This document shows, piece by piece, positions 56,307 through 64,000 of a stretch of DNA of 64,000 nt. A program made the position numbers and the translations under genes. The DNA comes from Sulfuricurvum sp. PD_MW2. Lineage in GTDB: Bacteria; Campylobacterota; Campylobacteria; Campylobacterales; Sulfurimonadaceae. Numbering within the stretch: the stretch's first letter is position 1; each line of letters starts with the position of its first letter. Under the pieces are notes generated by a model. That model was not told where the DNA came from. It ran no database searches and worked only from the letters and a program-made list of their open reading frames with translations. Location of the stretch: positions 32,937 through 96,936 of the forward strand of contig NZ_NSIU01000004.1 in assembly GCF_002633015.1 (NCBI RefSeq), in the 5' to 3' direction.

Positions 56307-58916
56307 TTATACCGCTTTGATTGTTACACCGTATTTTTCTTCTGCAACGTTACGTGCTTGAAGCGAGTAAGATGCGATCTCATTAAAATTGAGATATTTA
56401 TAAACATTATCAGCTTTTCCAGCCAATTTTTGTGGAACGATGCTCATATACTCTGCTACCGTAGGAATGCGTCCAAGCGCTGCACACACGGATGCGAGTT
56501 CAGCAGAACCGAGGTACACTTGCGTCCCTTTACCAAGACGGTTGTCAAAGTTACGTGTAGAGGTTGAGAAAACTGTAGAACCCTCACGTGAACTTGCTTG
56601 GTTACCCATACAGAGTGAACATCCCGGAACTTCGGTTGTCGCGGCTACCGATTTATACACATCGTAGTAACCTTCGTTAATGAGTTGTTGCTCATCCATA
56701 CGAGTTGGCGGAACGATCCAGAATTTTTCAACAGCAATTTTGCTTTCACCGCGCATTACTTCACCCGCAGCACGGTAGTGACCGATATTGGTCATACAGC
56801 TGCCTAAGAATACTTCATGGATGGTTTCTCCGGCTACTTCGCTCAAAAGTTTCACATTGTCCGGATCATTTGGACATGCTAAGATCGGCTCAGTCACTTC
56901 TGCCAAATCGATTTCGATGATTGCTGCATATTCAGCATCAGCATCCGGCTCCATCAATGTAGGGTTAGCCAACCACTCTTTCATTTTATCGGCACGGCGT
57001 TGCAAAGTACGAGCGTCTTCATATCCGTCTTTGATCATTGCTTCAAGCAACGTCACATTTGATTTGAGATATTCGATGACCGGCTCTTTGTTCAAACGAA
57101 CAGTACATGCAGCTGCTGAACGCTCTGCAGACGCATCGGAGAGTTCAAATGCCTGTTCAACTTTCATGTTCGGTAACCCTTCAATCTCCAAAACACGTCC
57201 ATTGAAAATATTCTTTTTCCCTTTTTTCTCGACTGTCAATAGACCTTGTTTAATCGCATAATACGGGATCGCATTGACTAGGTCACGAAGGGTGATACCC
57301 GGTTGCATTTCGCCTTTGAAACGGACAAGAACCGATTCAGGCATTTCAAGAGGCATTGAACCAGTAACCGCTGCGAATGCAACCAAACCTGAACCTGCCG
57401 GGAAACTTACACCGATTGGGAAACGGGTATGAGAGTCACCACCGGTTCCAACAGTATCCGGCAAGACCATACGGTTAAGCCATGAGTGGATAACACCATC
57501 AGCTGGACGTAGAGCAACACCGCTGCGTGAGCTGATAAATGCAGGCAATGTTGCGTGCAATTTTACATCCGATGGTTTTGGATATGCTGCGGTATGACAG
57601 AATGATTGAAGAACAAAATCAGCTGAGAAACCAAGTGCTGAAAGCTCTTTAATCTCATCACGTGTCATTGGTCCGGTTGTATCTTGGCTACCGACTGTGC
57701 TTGTGATCGGCTCACAGTACATACCAGGGCGAACACCATCCATACCACATGCTTTTCCTACCATTTTTTGTGCAAGAGTATACCCTTTACCGCTATCAGC
57801 AGGTTGTACCGGCTGTGCGAAAATAGTTGCAGGTGCTAGACCAAGTGCTGCACGTGCTTTTGCCGTTAATCCACGTCCGATGATAAGAGGGATACGTCCA
57901 CCTGCACGTACTTCATCTTCGATAGTATTTGGACGAAGAGAGAACGTAGCGATAACAGAGCCATTTTTTGTAATGGTTCCGGCTTTGGTGTCGATATCGA
58001 GGACATCGCCTGTTTCCATTTGACCGACATCAGCTTCGATCGGTAGTGCACCGGAATCTTCACAGGTTGCAAAGAAAATAGGGGCAATAATACTTCCGAT
58101 AACAACACCACCGGTACGTTTATTCGGGATTCCCGGAATGTCTTCACCCATGTGCCACTGAACAGAGTTTGCAGCTGATTTGCGGCTTGAACCTGTCCCA
58201 ACAACGTCACCGACATAGGCAATCGGAAGCCCTTTTGATTTAAGTTCTGCAATTTTTGCAATACCTTCCGGCATTTTTGCACTAAGCATGGTTGTAGCGT
58301 GAAGAGGAATATCTGAACGCGTGAATGCTGCACTTGCAGGGGAAAGGTCATCGGTATTGGTTTCGCCAGGGAATTTGAAAACAACAACACTAAATTTTTC
58401 TTCGAGAGGTTTCTTTGCTGTAAACCACTCTGCATTTGCCCATGATTCTAATACCTCTTTTGCATATTTATTGCTTTTTGAAAGATCGACAATATCATTG
58501 AATGCATCATAAACTAAGAGAGTGTGTTTAAGTTGATGCGCAGCATCAGGAGCAAGTGATTCAATAGAGAGTGCATCGATAAGAGGTTTTACATTGTAAC
58601 CGCCTACCATTTTCCCTAGAATCTTGATAGCTGCAATTTTGTGATCATCACTATTGATATCACTGTTATCCGCCAAGAAAGCTTTTACTTCACCTTGTAC
58701 CACTTGGTGTAAAAATGCTGCTTTAACGTGTGCACCATCATCAACACCCGGGTTGACACGATTAGAAAGCATATCAACCAATCCACAGTTTTTTGATGTT
58801 TCTGCACTAATAAGATCAACAAGAGCAGTAACTTGCTCTTTGGTTAATGGCAAAGGGGGGATTCCTTGTGCCGCTCGTTCTTCAACGTGTGCTTTGTATT
58901 CGTCCATAAAAGCCAT
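56307..58916 (-). CDS. acnB: Aconitate hydratase B
   Basis: 869 aa AcnB-like ([43 protein letters not shown]...). Confidence 0.96.
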   Translation of the reverse strand: MAFMDEYKAHVEERAAQGIPPLPLTKEQVTALVDLISAETSKNCGLVDMLSNRVNPGVDDGAHVKAAFLHQVVQGEVKAFLADNSDINSDDHKIAAIKILGKMVGGYNVKPLIDALSIESLAPDAAHQLKHTLLVYDAFNDIVDLSKSNKYAKEVLESWANAEWFTAKKPLEEKFSVVVFKFPGETNTDDLSPASAAFTRSDIPLHATTMLSAKMPEGIAKIAELKSKGLPIAYVGDVVGTGSSRKSAANSVQWHMGEDIPGIPNKRTGGVVIGSIIAPIFFATCEDSGALPIEADVGQMETGDVLDIDTKAGTITKNGSVIATFSLRPNTIEDEVRAGGRIPLIIGRGLTAKARAALGLAPATIFAQPVQPADSGKGYTLAQKMVGKACGMDGVRPGMYCEPITSTVGSQDTTGPMTRDEIKELSALGFSADFVLQSFCHTAAYPKPSDVKLHATLPAFISSRSGVALRPADGVIHSWLNRMVLPDTVGTGGDSHTRFPIGVSFPAGSGLVAFAAVTGSMPLEMPESVLVRFKGEMQPGITLRDLVNAIPYYAIKQGLLTVEKKGKKNIFNGRVLEIEGLPNMKVEQAFELSDASAERSAAACTVRLNKEPVIEYLKSNVTLLEAMIKDGYEDARTLQRRADKMKEWLANPTLMEPDADAEYAAIIEIDLAEVTEPILACPNDPDNVKLLSEVAGETIHEVFLGSCMTNIGHYRAAGEVMRGESKIAVEKFWIVPPTRMDEQQLINEGYYDVYKSVAATTEVPGCSLCMGNQASSREGSTVFSTSTRNFDNRLGKGTQVYLGSAELASVCAALGRIPTVAEYMSIVPQKLAGKADNVYKYLNFNEIASYSLQARNVAEEKYGVTIKAV

Positions 58917-59141
58917 AGTGACTCCTGTGCATGTTAATTTTGAATGATTATATCAGAAGAAAAAAGCTGATTTTTATAAATGTTACAAAAGTAAACATAT
59001 TTTTGTGAGATAATTTCATCAAATGAGAATATTTGTAACAATTTATGGTAATGTAAAAAATAGCATATGATAGGCTATAAAAAAAAATGGCAAAAAGGTT
59101 ACATATTTTGAATTTTGAGTAAAATCTCCACGAATGGAGAA

Positions 59142-61406
59142 TTAAAAAGGATCATTTACAATGATGTCACGGTTGCCTTTTGCATTAGGGGCTGAGAGAA
59201 TACCGTTGTTTTCCAGTTGCTCGATAAGTCGTGCTGAACGATTATAACCGATTTGCAATCTTCGCTGGAGATAGCTGATAGAGGTTTTTTGTTCACTTAG
59301 AACGATATTTTTAGCCTCTTCGTAGAGTTCATCGGTTTCTTCATCCCCAGATGAACTGGTATCAGATTTTGGACTATCTTCTTTATCCCGTAAGAAACGG
59401 CGATCATAATCGGGTTCACGTTGACCTTTGAGGAAATCAACCACTTTTTCGATTTCTACTTCGGTACTCCACGGTGCATGAAGCCGTACAAGACCGCTCA
59501 TTCCCGGAGGAGTGAAAAGCATATCACCCCGTCCTAGCAATGATTCGGCTCCCATTCCGTCAAGAATAATTTTACTGTCGATTTTTTGTCCCACTTTGTA
59601 ACTAATGCGCGATGGTAGGTTTGCTTTGATCAGTCCCGTGACAACATCGACGCTTGGGCGCTGTGTTGCAACGATCAAGTGGATACCGCTAGCACGAGCC
59701 ATTTGTGCCAAACGGGCAATGGAATATTCAACGTCTTTGCCACTCGTCATCATCAAATCGGCAAGTTCATCGATGATAACGACGATGTACGGTAAGAGGT
59801 CCCGTTTTTCAGCTTTGGCTTTTTCATTGAAATTTTCAATGTTTTTGGTACGTGTCTCACTCATTAATTGATAACGGCGTTCCATTTCGTATACCATATT
59901 GTTGAGTGCAGATATAGCCTCTTTTGGTTTTGTGATAACCGGTGTCAGTAAGTGGGGAATATCATTATAGATCGAAAATTCGAGCATTTTTGGATCGATC
60001 ATCAGCAGTTTAAGTTGATCCGGGGAGTTTTTGTAGAGCAAACTCAAAATCATCGAATTGATACCGACACTTTTTCCACTACCGGTTGTTCCTGCGATGA
60101 GAAGATGCGGTAATTTCTTGAGATCAGTTACAAACGGTTTTCCGACAATGTCTTTACCCAAGATAAGGGTAAGAGGAGAAGCCGCTTCTTGGAAAAGCTG
60201 ACTCTCTAACATTTCACGAAGATAAATTGTTTCGACCGCTTTGTTTGGAATTTCGATACCTACGACATCTTTGCCGGGAATAGGGGCCTGAATACGGATA
60301 GTTTGTGCTTTAAGTGCCATTGCCAAATCATCTTGAAGCCCCAAAATTTTAGATACTTTGATGTTGGCAGCCGGTTTGAATTCAAAGGTTGAGACAACAG
60401 GCCCGGCGTAGGTTCGTACAACATCCCCCTCGATATTAAAATGTTTGAGCTTCTCAATCAAATCTCGGATTTTATCATCGAGTTCCGCTTCATCAACCAT
60501 AGTCTGTTTTTTAGGCGGATTTTGAAAAAATTCTAAAGGCGGAAGTTTGAAATTTTTGGGTTTTTCACTAATCCCTTTATCGATTTGATCGAGAAGAATT
60601 TTATTCTCTTCTAATTCATCTACAACGAGGGTGTGTTGTTTTGATTCTTTTACTTTTTTTGCCATGCTCAAAATGGTAGACTCTTTCGGCTCAGCGATGA
60701 TAGGTTCTTGATTCTGGACGGGTTCGATAAGAGGTTCATCGATAGATTCATTGAACACTTGAGGTTCAGATTCTATTATCTGGAGTGTAGGTGTTGCAAT
60801 AGGATGCGATGGGATGATCGGTTCAGGTACAAAAGTGTTATTTTCAAGAGTATTGTCTATGAATGAAGGTGTTTCCTGGATGCTTTCCATCGTAGGCGAT
60901 TTTTCTTCATTAATAGGTATGGTTTTGGAAGGCTTGATCGATGTAAGAGGTTTATCCATGTACTCTTTTAACGGCTGGGCTAATTCTGATAAGCTTTGCT
61001 CCATAACCAAAACAATCGAGACTGTAGCCATCATAAGCCACAATATCCATAGACCGAATCCTCCGATATAAACAGCTAGTGTATCGGCAACACTCCCTAT
61101 CAATGAGCCTCTATACTCCCCGCTCACAACAAGTGCTTGAAAAAATAGAAGTGCGACAAACAATAAAGCAAAAACAACACTCATTTCCAAGCGTCGTTGT
61201 ATTTCACCGTCGTATTTATACCAGTATAAAAGAGGGACCATCAAAAGGAGTAAATAGGTATAGGCAACATAACCGAAAAGATGAAGATTCATTTGGGCGA
61301 ATGATGCACCGTACGCTCCGATGATGGATGGATCACCGATTATTGTTGCAAGCCCCAGATAAAATAAAACGCCGAAGCCGGCAATGAAAAGTATATCGCG
61401 TACTAT
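59142..61406 (-). CDS. ftsK: DNA translocase FtsK; true N-terminus probably upstream of ATG 61292
   Basis: Walker A IAGTTGSGKSVGIN, FtsK gamma-like C-terminus. Open frame upstream encodes the missing first TM (IVRDILFIAGFGVLFYLGLATIIGDPSIIGAYGASFAQ). Confidence 0.88.
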   Translation of the reverse strand: MVRDILFIAGFGVLFYLGLATIIGDPSIIGAYGASFAQMNLHLFGYVAYTYLLLLMVPLLYWYKYDGEIQRRLEMSVVFALLFVALLFFQALVVSGEYRGSLIGSVADTLAVYIGGFGLWILWLMMATVSIVLVMEQSLSELAQPLKEYMDKPLTSIKPSKTIPINEEKSPTMESIQETPSFIDNTLENNTFVPEPIIPSHPIATPTLQIIESEPQVFNESIDEPLIEPVQNQEPIIAEPKESTILSMAKKVKESKQHTLVVDELEENKILLDQIDKGISEKPKNFKLPPLEFFQNPPKKQTMVDEAELDDKIRDLIEKLKHFNIEGDVVRTYAGPVVSTFEFKPAANIKVSKILGLQDDLAMALKAQTIRIQAPIPGKDVVGIEIPNKAVETIYLREMLESQLFQEAASPLTLILGKDIVGKPFVTDLKKLPHLLIAGTTGSGKSVGINSMILSLLYKNSPDQLKLLMIDPKMLEFSIYNDIPHLLTPVITKPKEAISALNNMVYEMERRYQLMSETRTKNIENFNEKAKAEKRDLLPYIVVIIDELADLMMTSGKDVEYSIARLAQMARASGIHLIVATQRPSVDVVTGLIKANLPSRISYKVGQKIDSKIILDGMGAESLLGRGDMLFTPPGMSGLVRLHAPWSTEVEIEKVVDFLKGQREPDYDRRFLRDKEDSPKSDTSSSGDEETDELYEEAKNIVLSEQKTSISYLQRRLQIGYNRSARLIEQLENNGILSAPNAKGNRDIIVNDPF

Positions 61407-61485
61407 AGGAGATCCTTGAAATAAGTATGTAAAATGGCTAAATTATAGCAAAAAAGGGTATATAAACCCATTTTATTGCAGTTTG

Positions 61486-63618
61486 CTATAAATAATTAAC
61501 GAGAGAAAGTTTTGAAACTTTTGAAATGTTGGATAACAGGGCTTGATAATTCAAACTTAGCTGTTGAAGCTTTAATTGAGATTCAGCAATATCGGTATCA
61601 ATGACATCGGATTGAAGACTTTTTGTGTTGGTTATCAACAATGAAGATCGATCCGATGAAGATTGTAAAACCTGTGAATAGGAACCTGCTTCTGTCTGGA
61701 CACGGGAGACATGATCCAATATATCATCCATCATTTTTATGCCGTTTTGAATACCAAAATTTCGAGGGTCGGTAGCATCTGAACCATCAGATCGCTTTTT
61801 ACCCTCTTCAACGGAGCGTATCATTTGATCGATTTGAGCAAAAAAATCTGTTTTTGGATCACGAGTTGTTAATGCACTGTTAGCATTGAAAGTAAGCGAT
61901 GAACCGGATGTGGTTGTATAATCGTTTGATGTAGCATCATAAAAAGCGAGAGTTGCTTGGGTCGATGGATTTACTTTATCTTCAAAAACCATTTTTCCTG
62001 AACTGTCAAGCTTTGTTGAAGCAAGGGCATTTGATGATGCGATGGCTGCATCGTATTGAGTTGCATTATTAGCTGTTGGCAATGAGCCGCTTACAGCCAT
62101 ATTGACAACATCCATGAGCTGTTTGTATGTCATGGTATCTGCTGAAGCCACGGTGCGGGAGGTATCTGCATTATAAATATTGAACGGAGTAATGGCAACA
62201 CCATTTACCGTACCGCTTACAGAGGAAGCTGCAGCCAAATTGATTTGAATATCATACGGGAAACCATCAACATTTTTACCTTGAAGATTCAAGGTTTTAC
62301 CTACCAATGTTCCGCCGCTTGCAACATCTATCAATTTCGTGGAAGCTGTGGCGAACGCATTATCGGATTTGAGAATTTGAGCTATATTTGAGCTCAATTT
62401 TGCACCATTTTGTGCAAAATTGGTACGGTCGTAATTGATACCCTCAATGGTATTTGGTGTCCCGGTCGGTGTTGTGAAACCGCTCTTTGTAAATTCTTTG
62501 ATATACAATCCCGGTGTTGTTATCGCGGCGGTTAAATAATCGGTCGATCCTCCCTGAAGGTTATCGATCTCTCCAAGCGTTGCTCCATAGAGCGCAGCAT
62601 CAGATATATCGGCAGCATCACCGGCATTTGTTGCGTCAAAATCGATTGCACCGACCATATGAAAATCCAGTTTGCTTGAACCTGCTAGCTTATCGGCTAT
62701 TTCAATTTGTCCGTTAGCATTCAGTGTAACATTGACTTGATTGGCGGTTGGACTGAGTTGATTCGGATCGTATGCCAATGCAATTTTGTGCATTAAATCA
62801 TCCATCGTATCGGTTGTCGCCATGGTGATTTTGGATTTGAACGATGTTCCGTCGGTACGTGTTCCTTGAAGATAAAAATAGGCATTACGTCCGGCATCGT
62901 TTGTTGAATCGGTATCAGTATCACCCATAAGATCACGAATAGTGCTTGTAGTTGTAATGTAGGTATCTTTAGCATCACTACGCGGCATAATAGTGTCTTT
63001 CATAATATCGGGATACAAATCGGTCAGGCTTTTTTGGGCTACGTTAGCCGATATGGTTCTATTAATGGTGTTTTCACTCCCATAAAAAAGCTGTGATCCG
63101 CTGATATTGTATTTTTGTTTGAGACCTGAACCGATAAACGCTTTTAAATTTTGATCGTTTCCTTGATATGAGCCATCATCGGCCACCGGTTTTACCGAAG
63201 TAGCAGTACCTGAAAAAAGGTATTGCCCCCCTACAGAAGTATTTGCTAAAGTCATAAGATGATTTTCAAGACCGCGAAGCTCTTTTGCAATTGCTTGTAT
63301 ACTCGCATCGGAATGGACATCATTAGCGGCATTGATCAATTTAACTTTCATTGATTCTACCGTTTTAATAATTTCGCCGATTGTTGTGTCGGTTTGTGTT
63401 GAAAATTTATAGGCGCTTTGAGCACTACTTTTGATTTGTGTGAGCGTTGTTACTTCATCATCCAATCGCAAAGTATCGCTGAATACAGTAGGGTCTTCAT
63501 GTGCGTATTGAATTTTTAAACCCGAGGCAATTTGTTTATTTACATCGAATAGTTGTTTGTTTAATTTATTGTTTTCGCCATAAATGTTGTTGTAATAAGA
63601 CGATGGTGTAATCCTCAT
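61486..63618 (-). CDS. flgL: Flagellar hook-associated protein FlgL (extended)
   Basis: Flagellin-like N- and C-terminal helices (MRITPSSYYNNIYGENNKLNKQLFDVNKQIASGLKIQ; ...DVIDTDIAESQLKLQQLSLNYQALLSNISKVSKLSLVNYL). Confidence 0.85.
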   Translation of the reverse strand: MRITPSSYYNNIYGENNKLNKQLFDVNKQIASGLKIQYAHEDPTVFSDTLRLDDEVTTLTQIKSSAQSAYKFSTQTDTTIGEIIKTVESMKVKLINAANDVHSDASIQAIAKELRGLENHLMTLANTSVGGQYLFSGTATSVKPVADDGSYQGNDQNLKAFIGSGLKQKYNISGSQLFYGSENTINRTISANVAQKSLTDLYPDIMKDTIMPRSDAKDTYITTTSTIRDLMGDTDTDSTNDAGRNAYFYLQGTRTDGTSFKSKITMATTDTMDDLMHKIALAYDPNQLSPTANQVNVTLNANGQIEIADKLAGSSKLDFHMVGAIDFDATNAGDAADISDAALYGATLGEIDNLQGGSTDYLTAAITTPGLYIKEFTKSGFTTPTGTPNTIEGINYDRTNFAQNGAKLSSNIAQILKSDNAFATASTKLIDVASGGTLVGKTLNLQGKNVDGFPYDIQINLAAASSVSGTVNGVAITPFNIYNADTSRTVASADTMTYKQLMDVVNMAVSGSLPTANNATQYDAAIASSNALASTKLDSSGKMVFEDKVNPSTQATLAFYDATSNDYTTTSGSSLTFNANSALTTRDPKTDFFAQIDQMIRSVEEGKKRSDGSDATDPRNFGIQNGIKMMDDILDHVSRVQTEAGSYSQVLQSSSDRSSLLITNTKSLQSDVIDTDIAESQLKLQQLSLNYQALLSNISKVSKLSLVNYL

Positions 63619-63767
63619 GACAAATCCTTTTGCACGATCTTATAACATGCTAAGCAATAAAAGTTCCATACACACTATATCGACAAAACAAAAAAATCGA
63701 TTAGAAAAAATGGTTTTACGTATTTTTAAGCAAAAGGTTCCTATAATTCCACCTCTTCACAAGACAT

Positions 63768-63851
63768 GCCAGTGTGGTGAAATGGTAGACACGCCGGATT
63801 CAAAATCCGGTGGCGCGAGTCGTGGCGGTTCGAGTCCGCCCACTGGTACCA
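63768..63851 (+). tRNA. tRNA-Leu (anticodon CAA), CCA encoded
   Basis: GCCAGTG...CACTGGT acceptor, anticodon loop TTCAAAA, class II variable arm, T-loop TTCGAGT, 3' ACCA. Confidence 0.95.
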
Positions 63852-64000
63852 CTTTTTTATTCAAAAAATCCCCTAAAATACGAACTTTGAAGCTTTTTGA
63901 AAGAAGCAACGAGCTTTTTGTTACACCTATGTTACACCATTGCTTGTTATACCTTTTAAAATTGCACCATGTTGTAACATAGTTACACGCTTATTTAAAC

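Noticed and set aside
63617-63982. ORF-track 121-aa plus-strand ORF
   Set aside because: It runs straight through tRNA-Leu; translated tRNA sequence (CQCGEMVDTPDSKSGGASRGGSSPPTGT) is a known spurious pattern.

Overview
The window is a Campylobacterota-type chromosome (gene content resembles Sulfuricurvum/Sulfurimonas; inferred by eye, no search run) interrupted by one complete-looking Mu-like transposable prophage. Host genes on the left (1-23124): porin, modA, modE-like regulator, aroE, trpE-like, SPOR protein, DUF1882-like protein, glyA, lysS, fur, cvpA, GGDEF protein, class II DAHP synthase, second Fur-family gene, pilT, arsC/Spx-like, gatC, Xer-type recombinase, coaX, hisG, gap, pgi. Host genes on the right (53823-64000): PAS protein, DEAD-box helicase, acnB, ftsK, flgL, tRNA-Leu(CAA). 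The prophage ends can be read to the base: 23125-53822 (30,698 bp), 5'-TG...CA-3' termini, flanked by a 5-bp target duplication TCTTG, inserted in a CZB-type chemoreceptor gene whose two halves rejoin in frame (482 aa). The prophage joins a Mu-like transposition and head module (MuA, MuB, GemA-like, DUF3164-like, gpI, gpT, gp28/29/F/G-like) to a siphovirus-like tail. The most useful observations are: a -1 ribosomal frameshift site (A AAA AAG) joining two tail-chaperone ORFs; inversion of the terS-G head block relative to the Mu gene order; 22-bp-phased repeats at both ends; a 21-nt sequence shared between one end and an internal early-region site; an unusual two-block short-repeat array near the repressor end; tRNA-like elements inside the phage; a small membrane ORF missing from the ORF track; and uncharacterised accessory genes next to the LexA/CI-like repressor. 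I did not find a clearly new multi-gene defence system. The best candidates for new biology are the repeat array at 53.4 kb and the accessory genes around the repressor.
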